The notes under the pieces are model-generated. The model had not been told where the DNA came from, did not search any database, and worked only from the letters and a program-made list of their open reading frames with translations. Made by a program: the position numbers and the translations under genes. Shown here one piece after another: positions 54,977-63,365 of a stretch of 64,000 nt of DNA. Within the stretch, counting starts at the first letter, position 1, and each line of letters starts with the position of its first letter. This DNA is from Pseudarthrobacter enclensis (lineage in GTDB: Bacteria > Actinomycetota > Actinomycetes > Actinomycetales > Micrococcaceae): assembly GCF_001457025.1 (NCBI RefSeq), contig NZ_KQ758602.1, forward strand, positions 186,001 through 250,000, given 5' to 3'.

Positions 54977-56341
54977 CTAGAGCCAGCCGGGGACCACCAG
55001 GGCCAGCCAGGCGAGGATGGGGCCGGCCACGATGACGATGCCGCTGTAGCCGAGGATCTGCTTGTAGAACCTGTCCTTGTCCACGCCTTCGGGGGCGTTG
55101 GCCAGGACCAGGGCGCCGTTGGTGGAGAAAGGGGAAACGTCCACGATGGTGGCCGCGACTGCCAGTGCGCAGATCACGCCCACGGCGCCGATCTCGCCGG
55201 TGGACAGGAACGGCACTGCCAGCGGGATCAGGGCGGCCAGGATGGCGGTGGAGGAAGCGAAGGCGGAGACGACGGCGCCGATGAAGCAGATAAGGAGGGC
55301 GGCCAGGAGCGGCATGCCCAGTCCGGCCACACCGTTGGAGACGAACTCGATGGTGCCGGCTTCCTCGAGCACCCCCACGAACGTCAGCATGCCGCAGATG
55401 AGCAGCACGGTGGACCAGCTGATCTTGTTGATGGCGCCCTTCTGGGCCGCGGGCGAGACGAGGGCCAGGACGATGGCGATGGTGATGGACACAAATCCAA
55501 CGTCCATCTTGAACCCGAGTGCCACGACTGCCAGGACGATCAGGCCGGCGATGGTGACCAGCTGCGGAATCCGGTCGGAGCGCTCCTTGGTGGCGGCGAC
55601 GCCGTCGCCCGCGGGGTCCCGGGGGCCGTACATGCCGGAGCCGAATCCCTTGAAGGCCACGTCCCCGGCTTTGGCACCGACGCTGACGGCCATCCGGGCT
55701 TCGGCGGCCTGCTCCACGAAGTGGCCCACCCGGGAGGACAGCAGCGCCCGGCCGCCCAGCACCACGAACAGCACCAGCGCGATCAGGGTGTTGAAGATGA
55801 GGCTGGTCAGGAACAGTGCGGTGGGACTGAAGGCCAGGTCCGTCTTGGCGAGGATGCCGTTGACGGTGACGCCGTAGACGGCGATGGGCGAGAAGCCGCC
55901 GGCCTGCGCACCGTGGATCACCATCATGCCCATGAGCAGCGGGCTGATCTTGTACTTGCCCGCGAAGCTCAGGGCGATGGGCGCGATGATGGCAACGGCG
56001 GCGGGAGACAGCGCACCCACCGCGGTGATGACGGCGGTGATGGCGAACATCACCCACGGAATCAGGGCCACGCGGCTGCCCACCAGTCTGACGGCGCCGC
56101 GGACCAACAGGTCGATGGTGCCGTTGTTTTGGGCGATGGCGAACAGGTAGGTGACCCCGACGATCGTCAGGAAGAGGCCGCCGGGAAAGTTGGCCAGGAT
56201 CTCATTCGTGGACATGCCCAGCACCAGTGCGCCCAGCAGGAAAGCGCCGACGAAGGCCAGGGCACCCATGTTGAGGGGCAGGACGGTAGCGAGCAGGAAC
56301 ATCGCCGCCAGGATGATGATCGACAAGACAGGAGCGGACAT
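54977..56341 (-). CDS. Dicarboxylate permease, MatC / SLC13-like
   Basis: A 454-residue permease with about 12 membrane segments in two halves. It resembles the MatC malonate carrier and citrate/dicarboxylate SLC13-type families. Its first half has LNMGALAFVGAFLLGALVLGMS, NFPGGLFLTIVGVTYLFAI and the AIIAPIALSFAGKY signature. Its second half has FVGVLEEAGTIEFVSNG and SPFSTNGALVLANAPEG. ATG 56341 follows GGAGG. It opens the operon CoA-transferase-carboxyltransferase and is divergent from GntR. The substrate is inferred from this setting. Confidence 0.88.
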   Translation of the reverse strand: MSAPVLSIIILAAMFLLATVLPLNMGALAFVGAFLLGALVLGMSTNEILANFPGGLFLTIVGVTYLFAIAQNNGTIDLLVRGAVRLVGSRVALIPWVMFAITAVITAVGALSPAAVAIIAPIALSFAGKYKISPLLMGMMVIHGAQAGGFSPIAVYGVTVNGILAKTDLAFSPTALFLTSLIFNTLIALVLFVVLGGRALLSSRVGHFVEQAAEARMAVSVGAKAGDVAFKGFGSGMYGPRDPAGDGVAATKERSDRIPQLVTIAGLIVLAVVALGFKMDVGFVSITIAIVLALVSPAAQKGAINKISWSTVLLICGMLTFVGVLEEAGTIEFVSNGVAGLGMPLLAALLICFIGAVVSAFASSTAILAALIPLAVPFLSTGEIGAVGVICALAVAATIVDVSPFSTNGALVLANAPEGVDKDRFYKQILGYSGIVIVAGPILAWLALVVPGWL

Positions 56342-56403
56342 CGTTGGTCCTCCATTGGGATGAAAAGTGTGACGTGAGTTACTGGCTCACTGGACTAGCC
56401 TCT

Positions 56404-56426
56404 TAGACAGTGAGTCTATCTGTCAA
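56404..56426. promoter_or_regulatory. Operator-like repeats and -35 box between the permease and GntR genes
   Basis: TAGAC-N5-GTCTA (56404-56418) and the longer GACAG-N9-CTGTC (56406-56424) are nested inverted repeats. The minus-strand TTGACA (56421-56426) overlaps them and fits the -35 of the permease operon. FadR-type GntR repressors often bind such palindromes; binding is inferred. Confidence 0.55.
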
Positions 56427-56473
56427 TAGTGGCGGCCTGTATTCTGGAGGGACCGACGACGGAGCGAGGGCTT

Positions 56474-57172
56474 GTGGAGAAGACATCACGGCTGGGACTT
56501 GAACGGGTTTCCCGGCCAAGGCTTTATGAACAGCTGGTGGAGCAGATCCTTGCCTACATCGAGTCCGCGCAGCTCAAACCCGGAGACCTGCTGCCCGCGG
56601 AGCGCGACCTCGCCGAGCGGCTGGGCGTTTCGCGCGCCACCCTTGCCCAGGCGCTGGTGGCGTTGGAAGTGCTGGGGGTCATCGACGTGCAGCACGGCAC
56701 CGGCGCCGTCCTGGCCCGGCGGCCCAGCGTGGCCTCGGTCATCAAGGGCCTGCGCGAGCACCGCAGCCGCCTGCCCGAAATTGTCGAGGCGCGCAGCACC
56801 CTCGAAGGAAAGCTAGCGGCGCTGGCCGCGGCACGGCGCACCGACGCGGACCTGAAGGCGATCGACGCCGCCCTGGAGGTCATGGCCGGCGAAATCAGCG
56901 ACGGCGACCGCGGCACCCACGGAGACGAGCTCTTCCACCAGGCAATCACGGCCGCCGCGCATTCCTCCGTGCTGGCACAGCTGATGGCATTCATTGCCGA
57001 GATGATCCTGGAGACGCGGATGGAGTCCCTCGGCCAGCCGGGCCGGCCCGAACAGTCGTTGGCCTCACACCGGCGGATTGCCGACGCCATCCGCGACCAG
57101 GACCCGGAGGCCGCTTCGGAGGCGATGCTCGCCCATATCGAGCTGGTCTCCGACGTGGAGCTCCTCCGCTGA
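56474..57172 (+). CDS. GntR-family (FadR subfamily) regulator
   Basis: A 232-residue regulator. It has an N-terminal winged HTH (PRLYEQLVEQILAYIESAQLKPGDLLPAERDLAERLGVSRATLAQAL, residues 12-57) and an FCD-type all-helical effector domain (EIVEARSTLEGKLAALAAARR, then ...DELFHQAITAAAHSSVLAQLMAFI) with His residues that bind metal in FadR relatives. The start is GTG 56474 with GAGGG; GTG 56429 upstream is weaker. It is divergent from the permease operon and probably controls it, sensing the acid or its CoA ester. Confidence 0.92.
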   Translation: MEKTSRLGLERVSRPRLYEQLVEQILAYIESAQLKPGDLLPAERDLAERLGVSRATLAQALVALEVLGVIDVQHGTGAVLARRPSVASVIKGLREHRSRLPEIVEARSTLEGKLAALAAARRTDADLKAIDAALEVMAGEISDGDRGTHGDELFHQAITAAAHSSVLAQLMAFIAEMILETRMESLGQPGRPEQSLASHRRIADAIRDQDPEAASEAMLAHIELVSDVELLR

Positions 57173-57200
57173 CCCCGCTCCTTCAACCCGCTTAACTACA

Positions 57201-57261
57201 GATGCCCTATCAGATGAGGTTCCTAAAACCGGGTTTTAGGAACCGGATCTGATAGGGCATC
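57201..57261. terminator. Hairpin element with GATGCCCTATCA arms, copy 1 (convergent junction)
   Basis: GATGCCCTATCAGAT (57201-57215) pairs exactly with 57247-57261. Inside it a second perfect 13-bp arm pair (GGTTCCTAAAACC) closes a short loop. The whole fold lies between the convergent GntR and DUF4190 genes, whose stops flank it. The same outer arms recur at 62453-62513. Confidence 0.85.
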
Positions 57262-57275
57262 CGGCGCGGCGGCGG

Positions 57276-57950
57276 TCAGTAGCCGTAGCTGCTGGTCGAG
57301 TAGGACGCCAGTCCGATGATGAGCAGCAGCCAAAACCCGCCGTATCCCAGCAGGCAGAGGTAGCCCAGGACCAGGCCCGTGATGGACATCCCCTTGCCCG
57401 ACGGTTCGCGCTTCAGGGCCATGTGTCCGGTGATGATGGCGGCTAGCTGCGGCAGGATCAGCCATCCCATGATGACCGAGGCGATGCCGCACACCATGCT
57501 GGCGATGCTCAGGTTCCTGGGCTCGGCGGGCATGCCGTAGTAATTCTGCTGGCCGTAGGGCTGCGGGTACTGGTTCCCGTACGGGCTGCCGCCATACTGG
57601 CCGCCGTACTGGGGGTTGCCGTACTGGGCGCCGCCGTACTGGGGGTTGCCGTACTGAGGACTGCCCGGCTGGGAGCCGGCGTATTGCCCACCGGCGGAGT
57701 CCGCACCGTACTGCCCGGACAGGCCCGGGTACAGCGGCGGCGGGGGCACGTCCGGACCGGCGGCGTCCGATCCGCCCGCGCCCGGGCCGTAGGGATCAGA
57801 GCCGTAGGGCGGGACGAACTTCGGCGGTTCATAGCCCGACGGCGGCGCGGCAGGAGTGCCGGCGTCCGGCGAGGCGTCGTTCCACTGCGCGTCGGGACGC
57901 GGCTGGTCGGGACGCGGCTGGTCGGGACGCTGCGAAGGCTGATCGGTCAT
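57276..57950 (-). CDS. DUF4190 membrane protein with QYG-rich N-terminus
   Basis: A 224-residue protein. The N-terminal half is Pro/Gly/Gln/Tyr-rich with repeated NPQYGG / SPQYGN units (about residues 85-140), probably disordered and possibly phase-separating or cell-wall facing. The C-terminus is the DUF4190 region with two membrane helices (SMVCGIASVIMGWLILPQLA and LGYLCLLGYGGFWLLLIIGLA) and the GHMALKREPSGKGMSITGLVLG linker. ATG 57950. Function unknown. Confidence 0.85.
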   Translation of the reverse strand: MTDQPSQRPDQPRPDQPRPDAQWNDASPDAGTPAAPPSGYEPPKFVPPYGSDPYGPGAGGSDAAGPDVPPPPLYPGLSGQYGADSAGGQYAGSQPGSPQYGNPQYGGAQYGNPQYGGQYGGSPYGNQYPQPYGQQNYYGMPAEPRNLSIASMVCGIASVIMGWLILPQLAAIITGHMALKREPSGKGMSITGLVLGYLCLLGYGGFWLLLIIGLASYSTSSYGY

Positions 57951-58010
57951 GGTTCTCCCCCTGGAATGTTGCCTCCAGCCTATCGCGCACAGTGCCGTTC
58001 CGGACCCGTG

Positions 58011-58607
58011 TCAGTGCAGGATCAGCCTGGCAGCAAGGGCCAGCATCAGAATGCCGATGCCTAGGTCCAGGAACCGCCAGGTCCTCGGGCTGCCGAGGAC
58101 CCCGGACAGTGCCCTGGCCCCGTACCCCAGGGCGGAGAACCATGCCACGCTGCCCGCGACGGCGCCCGCCGCGAAGACCCACCGGAGGTCCGGACCCTGC
58201 TGGTTGGCCAGGCTGCCCAGGAGCACCACGGTGTCGAGGTAGACGTGCGGGTTCAGGAAGGTCAGCGCCACGGTGGACGCCACCACCGAACCCTTGGACC
58301 TCAGGGTGCCCTGCACCAGGGCGGAGGGTTTCACTGCCGACAGGAAGGAGCGGACGGCGAACCAGGCCAGGTAGGCCGCGCCACCCCAGCGGAGCACTTC
58401 AAGTGCCTGGGGAAACCTGGTCACCAAAGCGCCGATCCCGGCGGTGCCGCCAAGGATGAGGGCTGCGTCCCCGGCCATGCACACCGCCACCACCGCACCG
58501 ATGTGCTCCCGGCGGACACCCTGCCGGAGCACGAAGGCATTCTGCGCGCCAATGGCCACAATCAACGCCAGCCCCGTCAGCATCCCGGTCAGTCCCGTCA
58601 TCACCAT
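58011..58607 (-). CDS. LysE/ArgO-type amino-acid exporter
   Basis: A 198-residue exporter with six membrane helices, starting MVMTGLTGMLTGLALIVAIGAQNAFVLRQGVRRE, the LysE/ArgO N-terminal signature. It also has the ALTFLNPHVYLDTVVLLG motif. It would pump out lysine and/or arginine (canavanine). The ATG at 58607 is divergent from the LysR regulator and separated by 70 bp, the same arrangement as lysE-lysG in Corynebacterium. An internal ATG at 58601 is possible. Confidence 0.92.
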   Translation of the reverse strand: MVMTGLTGMLTGLALIVAIGAQNAFVLRQGVRREHIGAVVAVCMAGDAALILGGTAGIGALVTRFPQALEVLRWGGAAYLAWFAVRSFLSAVKPSALVQGTLRSKGSVVASTVALTFLNPHVYLDTVVLLGSLANQQGPDLRWVFAAGAVAGSVAWFSALGYGARALSGVLGSPRTWRFLDLGIGILMLALAARLILH

Positions 58608-58650
58608 GCATTTGACGGTACGGAGGACAGCACTTGAAGACAAACGATTT

Positions 58651-58671
58651 ATTCTTGACTTTCATTAGAAT
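58651..58671. promoter_or_regulatory. T-N11-A operator in the lysE-lysG interval
   Basis: ATTCT-N11-AGAAT (58651-58671) fits the LysR T-N11-A binding pattern and overlaps the short divergent control region. Binding by the adjacent LysG-type regulator is inferred. Confidence 0.55.
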
Positions 58672-58677
58672 TTCTTC

Positions 58678-59625
58678 ATGAACTTCGAACACTTGAAGGC
58701 ACTCATGGCCGTGATCGATGAGGGTACTTTCGAGGCCGCAGCCGATGTCCTTCGAGTCACCCCGTCGGCCGTCAGCCAGCGGATCAAGGCGCTGGAGACC
58801 GCCACCGGGCAGGTCCTGGTACGCCGGCGTGTGCCCTGCACCGCCACCGACGCCGGAACGGTGCTGCTCCGGATGGCCCGCCAGGTACAGCTCCTGGAGG
58901 CGGACGCCGCCTCAGCGCTCGGCAACGGAGCGGCTTCCCGCGCGCTCCTGCCTTTGGCTATCAACGCCGATTCGCTGGCCACCTGGTTCGTTCCCGTCCT
59001 GGCAGCCGCCGCGTCCTGGCCTGACACGATCCTGGACCTGCACGTTGAGGACCAGGGGTTCAGCAGCCAGTTGCTGCGCCAGGGCGACGTGATGGGCGCC
59101 GTCACCTCCGATCCGGTTCCGGTCAACGGCTGCCGGGTGGAACTGCTGGGACACATGCGGTACATCCCGGTTGCCGCCGGCGGCCTCCAGCGTCGGTTTG
59201 CCAAAGGCAACTCAATGGACTGGGCGGCCATGCCGGTGCTGAAGTTCAATGCGAAGGACAACCTGCAGCGCGGGGTCCTGGCGGCCAAGGGGGCCGGCCT
59301 CGCGCCGCCCACACACACCGTCCCGTCCTCGGAGGGGTTCCTGGCAGCCATCAAGGCCGGCCTGGGGTGGGGCATGGTTCCAGAACTGCAGCTCGGAAAC
59401 GCACTGGCGGACGGCTCACTGGTGCTGCTGGCAAAGAACGCTTATGAGGACGTTCCGCTCTACTGGCAGGCCTGGTCACTTGATTCCGGCCGGCTGCACC
59501 GCATTGGCACAGCGCTCCGCGACGCCGCCCGCGGCAGCCTTCGCAGGCCGCGGCAGGAGCATCCCGTCGCGGCGGCGCCGGACGTCAGCGGGCCAGGTAG
59601 GGCAGGACGTACACGGCAAAGATGA
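58678..59625 (+). CDS. LysR-family regulator ArgP/LysG type
   Basis: A 315-residue LysR activator. It has the N-terminal HTH FEAAADVLRVTPSAVSQRIKALE (residues 18-40) and a periplasmic-binding-like effector domain with residues such as the ADSLATWFVPVL segment typical of ArgP. It should activate the divergent lysE exporter when lysine or arginine accumulates. Its 3' end overlaps the convergent NERD gene by 41 bp, so the last residues (PGRAGRTRQR) may be unusual. Confidence 0.9.
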   Translation: MNFEHLKALMAVIDEGTFEAAADVLRVTPSAVSQRIKALETATGQVLVRRRVPCTATDAGTVLLRMARQVQLLEADAASALGNGAASRALLPLAINADSLATWFVPVLAAAASWPDTILDLHVEDQGFSSQLLRQGDVMGAVTSDPVPVNGCRVELLGHMRYIPVAAGGLQRRFAKGNSMDWAAMPVLKFNAKDNLQRGVLAAKGAGLAPPTHTVPSSEGFLAAIKAGLGWGMVPELQLGNALADGSLVLLAKNAYEDVPLYWQAWSLDSGRLHRIGTALRDAARGSLRRPRQEHPVAAAPDVSGPGRAGRTRQR

Positions 59626-60508
59626 CGAAGGCCGCGAGCAAAGCCAGCCTTCCTGCCCCCGTCGCGCCATGCTGGCGCCCCTTCCGGCCGCGGCCATGCA
59701 GCGCCCCGGTCCCGGCGACGCCGCTCCCGGGGACGCCGGGCGGAAGGCCGCGCCCGGCAGGGTGCCGCGAGGCGCTGCCGCTGCGGCTCCGGTCCCGCCC
59801 GGTCGTATCCGCGCCGCCCGGATTGCCTTGGCTGGCCGGGTTCCGGGGCGCCGCGGGCGGGAGTCCGCCGGCAGGCCGGACCACCGTGCCGGGCCGGACA
59901 TTGCGGAACGCGGTGATGCCGGGTTCCTGCTCGTGGGTGAGCTCCTGCCCCAGCTGTTCGTACAGGCCGGCCACCGCCTGCCGGTCCAGGACCGGAGGCA
60001 GCGCCTCGATGGCACCCACCACACGGCGCGTGCCGGCGACGGCAACGTCGGCGTCGGTAATCCCGAAGAGGTCCGGCTGGGCGGCCATGCAGATCAGCGG
60101 ACGCACCACGCGCCGGTGCCGGGGAGGCAGGACGGAGGCGACGGCGGCGCATTGGGCCAGTGCCCCTTCCACCGCCTGGGTGCGGGCGTAGCGGCCCTGC
60201 CATAGAACGCCTGACGCCACCCGGACCTCGCCGGTCCAGTTTTTCGAGTCCACGACGACGACGCCGCCGGGGCCCACCAGGACGTGGTCCAGGTTGGCTT
60301 TCGGCCTGCCCGGCCAGTGGACGTCGTGCAGCACGTACCAGCCGTGCGGGACCAGTTCGCTGAGCTTTTCCGCAACCACGCGTTCGTCCACGGCACCGGC
60401 GTCCCACGCCTGGGTGGAGCGCTCGGCGGCATCCAGCCGTCGCTTGAGCCTGGCCACGCGCTCGGCAGCGATCCTGGACTGTTCTGCTGCGCCGTCCCCT
60501 GCCCCCAT
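59585..60508 (-). CDS. NERD-domain (nuclease-related) membrane protein
   Basis: A 307-residue protein. A short coiled-coil-like N-terminus (AERVARLKRRLDAAERSTQAW) precedes the NERD domain (about residues 45-170), with HVLVGPGGVVVVDSKNWTGEV carrying the Asp/Lys of the nuclease-like core. A disordered Gly/Arg/Ser-rich region follows, then a C-terminal TM helix (LALLAAFVIFAVYVLPYLA) that ends the protein. It probably anchors a DNA-processing domain at the membrane. It overlaps the end of lysG on the other strand. Confidence 0.85.
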   Translation of the reverse strand: MGAGDGAAEQSRIAAERVARLKRRLDAAERSTQAWDAGAVDERVVAEKLSELVPHGWYVLHDVHWPGRPKANLDHVLVGPGGVVVVDSKNWTGEVRVASGVLWQGRYARTQAVEGALAQCAAVASVLPPRHRRVVRPLICMAAQPDLFGITDADVAVAGTRRVVGAIEALPPVLDRQAVAGLYEQLGQELTHEQEPGITAFRNVRPGTVVRPAGGLPPAAPRNPASQGNPGGADTTGRDRSRSGSASRHPAGRGLPPGVPGSGVAGTGALHGRGRKGRQHGATGAGRLALLAAFVIFAVYVLPYLAR

Positions 60509-60780
60509 GGCCGTCCCTGCTTCCGTGCCGGACGGGCGAAGGCGGCAGGCCGCCGTCGCCCTTTGCTTGGTTGAAAGTCCGGAAGCCCGTATAGCCGGCC
60601 TTCCCGATTTTTCGAAAGTAACAGCGCGCGCAGCAGCCGGTATATAGGTACTTTCCGGAGCCTGTACTCAGGTGGGCTACTTGGTTAACGGCCGCGAATT
60701 GATGACGCGCCGCCGTCACAGCGGACCGGAATGTGGGCGCGTCGTTTTGACTCCGGCGAGCTTCTGGCATGCTTGGTCCC

Positions 60781-62442
60781 ATGGCTAGCCGCGCGGGTAC
60801 AGTTGCCCAACCCCAGGACCTTGTTGACATCACAGCGCTCCTTGACGCGTACTACGACATCACGCCGGACCTGGGAGATCCGGGCCAGCGGGTGGTGTTT
60901 GGAACGTCGGGTCACCGCGGATCGAGCCTCAAGGCTTCCTTCAACGAAAAGCACATCCTCGCCATCACCCAGGCCATCGTGGAATACCGCGCGGCGCAGG
61001 GTGTCACCGGGCCGCTGTTCCTGGCCAAGGACACCCACGCCCTCAGCGAGCCGGCGCAGAACTCCGCCCTCGAGGTTTTGGCGGCCAACGGCGTCCAGGT
61101 CCTGGTGGACGCCCGCCACGGCTACACCCCCACCCCGGCGTTGAGCCACGCAATCCTTACCTACAACCGGAACGCCGGCCCCGGCGCCCCGCAGGCAGAC
61201 GGCATCGTCGTCACGCCCAGCCACAACCCGCCGGCTGACGGCGGCTTCAAGTACAACCCGCCGCACGGCGGCCCGGCGGACTCGGACGCCACCGGCTGGA
61301 TTGCCAACCGTGCCAATGAACTGCTGGAGGAAGGCCTGCGGGGCGTCAAGCGCGTCCCGCTGGCCGAGGCCCAGTCCGCCGATACCACCGGGAAGTTCGA
61401 CTTCCTCAGCAGCTACGTGGATGACCTCCCCTCCGTGCTGAACCTCGAAGCGATCCGCGACGCCGGTGTGCGCATCGGTGCCGACCCCATGGGCGGCGCC
61501 TCCGTGGATTACTGGGGCGAGATCGCCGAACGCCACCACCTGAACCTCACCGTGGTGAACCCCACCGTGGACCCGCAGTGGGCATTCATGACGCTGGACT
61601 GGGACGAAAAGATCCGCATGGACTGCTCGTCGCCGTCGGCCATGGCCTCGCTGATCCAGCGGATGGGGGTGGGTGCCGACGGAACCGCCGCATACGACGT
61701 CGCCACGGGCAACGACGCGGACGCGGACCGGCACGGCATCGTTACCCCGGACGGCGGGCTGATGAACCCCAACCACTACCTCGCAGTGGCCATCGACTAC
61801 CTGTACCGGAACCGCAGCGGCTGGAACCCGGACTCAGTGGTGGGCAAGACGCTCGTTTCCTCCTCGATCATTGACCGCGTGGCGCAGAGCCTGGGCCGCA
61901 AGCTGGTCGAGGTGCCGGTGGGGTTCAAGTGGTTCGTGCCCGGGCTGCTCTCCGGCGAGGGAGCTTTCGGCGGCGAGGAGTCCGCCGGCGCCTCCTTCAA
62001 CCGGATGGACGGCAGCGTCTGGACCACGGACAAGGACGGCATCCTGCTGGCGCTGCTGGCCTCGGAGATCACCGCCGTGACGGGCAAGTCGCCGTCGCAA
62101 CTGTACAAGGGCCTGACGGACCAGTTCGGCGCCCCCGTGTACGCGCGGATCGATGCCGCCGCCACCCGGGAGCAGAAGGCAAAGCTGGGCAAGCTCTCCG
62201 CCGCGGACGTGACTGCCACGTCGCTGGCGGGCGAAGAGATCACGGCCAAGCTCACCGAGGCCCCGGGCAACGGCGCGGCCATCGGCGGCCTGAAGGTGGT
62301 TACGGAGAACGCCTGGTTCGCCGCCCGCCCGTCCGGCACCGAGGATGTTTACAAGATCTACGCCGAATCCTTCAAGGGCGAAGACCACCTCAAGCAGGTC
62401 CAGGCCGAGGCCAAGGCCCTGGTGGACGGCGTCATCGCCTGA
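60781..62442 (+). CDS. pgm: Phosphoglucomutase
   Basis: It interconverts glucose 1-phosphate and glucose 6-phosphate, for glycogen and wall sugar supply. The 553-residue alpha-D-phosphohexomutase starts [25 protein letters not shown] and has the substrate/phosphoserine loop [16 protein letters not shown] (about residue 145), the metal-binding [12 protein letters not shown] and GEESAGAS segments and the C-terminal [16 protein letters not shown]. Length is that of E. coli Pgm. ATG 60781 is preferred over 60769 because its N-terminus matches the family. Confidence 0.96.
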   Translation: MASRAGTVAQPQDLVDITALLDAYYDITPDLGDPGQRVVFGTSGHRGSSLKASFNEKHILAITQAIVEYRAAQGVTGPLFLAKDTHALSEPAQNSALEVLAANGVQVLVDARHGYTPTPALSHAILTYNRNAGPGAPQADGIVVTPSHNPPADGGFKYNPPHGGPADSDATGWIANRANELLEEGLRGVKRVPLAEAQSADTTGKFDFLSSYVDDLPSVLNLEAIRDAGVRIGADPMGGASVDYWGEIAERHHLNLTVVNPTVDPQWAFMTLDWDEKIRMDCSSPSAMASLIQRMGVGADGTAAYDVATGNDADADRHGIVTPDGGLMNPNHYLAVAIDYLYRNRSGWNPDSVVGKTLVSSSIIDRVAQSLGRKLVEVPVGFKWFVPGLLSGEGAFGGEESAGASFNRMDGSVWTTDKDGILLALLASEITAVTGKSPSQLYKGLTDQFGAPVYARIDAAATREQKAKLGKLSAADVTATSLAGEEITAKLTEAPGNGAAIGGLKVVTENAWFAARPSGTEDVYKIYAESFKGEDHLKQVQAEAKALVDGVIA

Positions 62443-62452
62443 CTTAACGCCA

Positions 62453-62513
62453 GATGCCCTATCACTTGGGGTCGCCATCCAGGCCGGATGGGGACCCTAA
62501 GTGATAGGGCATC
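62453..62513. terminator. Hairpin element with GATGCCCTATCA arms, copy 2 (convergent junction)
   Basis: GATGCCCTATCACTT (62453-62467) pairs exactly with 62499-62513. An inner near-perfect stem (GGGTCGCCATCC against GGATGGGGACCC) closes a 5-nt loop. It stands between the convergent pgm and nitroreductase genes, 10 bp after the pgm stop. The outer 12 bp are identical to copy 1 at 57201, while the inner part differs. Confidence 0.85.
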
Positions 62514-62528
62514 CTGGGTTTCAGGGGG

Positions 62529-63134
62529 TCAGACGGTGCGGACGGCCTCGTCGTAGGCGAACTTCGGCTTGGCTTCGCCCCAGGCCTCTTCGCCGGGCTG
62601 GCCGATGTTAACCACCAGGAAGCTCTTCTGGTCACCGGCCGGGAAGAATGCGGCGTCGACCGCGTCGAAGTCCGCCCCGGTCATGGGGCCGGCGGCCAGG
62701 CCCAGCGAGCGGACGGCCAGGATGAAGTAGCCGGCCTGCAGGTGCGCATTGTTGTTGCCGGTGGAGGCGGCCAAGGCGGGATCGGCGTCGTACATGGCCT
62801 TGGGGGCGTTGTAGCCGGGCAGGAAGTTGTCCCACTTGCCGGCCCAGTCAGTGTCGTAGCTGAGGATGGCCACCAGCGGGGCGGACGCCGTCTTGGCGCG
62901 GTTGCCGCGGGAAAGGGTGTCCACCAGGGTGGCGCGGGCCTCGTCCGACCGGACGTAGGTGACCCGGAGCGGCTGCGAGTTGAACGCGGTGGGGCCGAAC
63001 TTGGTGAGCTCGTAGATGGCCTGGGCCTGCTCCTCGGTCACCTCACCGGTGAAGGTGTTGGCGGTGCGGGCCTGGGCGAAGATGGCGTCGACGGCTGCCG
63101 AATCGATAACCGCTTCTTCATGGGCAATGGTCAT
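62529..63134 (-). CDS. Nitroreductase-family protein, RutE/HadB-like (malonic semialdehyde reductase type)
   Basis: A 201-residue FMN-dependent oxidoreductase. It begins DSAAVDAIFAQARTANTFTGEVTEEQAQAIYELTKFGPTAFNSQPLR, which matches the RutE/HadB branch. RutE reduces malonic semialdehyde to 3-hydroxypropionate in uracil breakdown. The ATG at 63134 has AAGG upstream. It is divergent from a uracil-permease-type gene, which supports a role in pyrimidine metabolism, but no other rut genes are visible. Confidence 0.85.
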   Translation of the reverse strand: MTIAHEEAVIDSAAVDAIFAQARTANTFTGEVTEEQAQAIYELTKFGPTAFNSQPLRVTYVRSDEARATLVDTLSRGNRAKTASAPLVAILSYDTDWAGKWDNFLPGYNAPKAMYDADPALAASTGNNNAHLQAGYFILAVRSLGLAAGPMTGADFDAVDAAFFPAGDQKSFLVVNIGQPGEEAWGEAKPKFAYDEAVRTV

Positions 63135-63365
63135 TCGCTTACCTTTCGTGGCGGCTCCCCGCCTGCCGGGTGGCCTGTGGTTGCTGTCCATAGTTGCAAC
63201 TTCAACTGCTTGGCGCCTCTTCCCGTGACGGCGGGTGACGTTGCCCACAGCACGGCGCCCTGAAGGCGGCGCCGTTGCCAGGGCCGTGGACAAAGGCTTG
63301 GCGGTATTCTGGAGCGAGTTGATCTCCGCCCCTTCGCGGCACCCCCTTGAAAGGCATTCCTTCCC

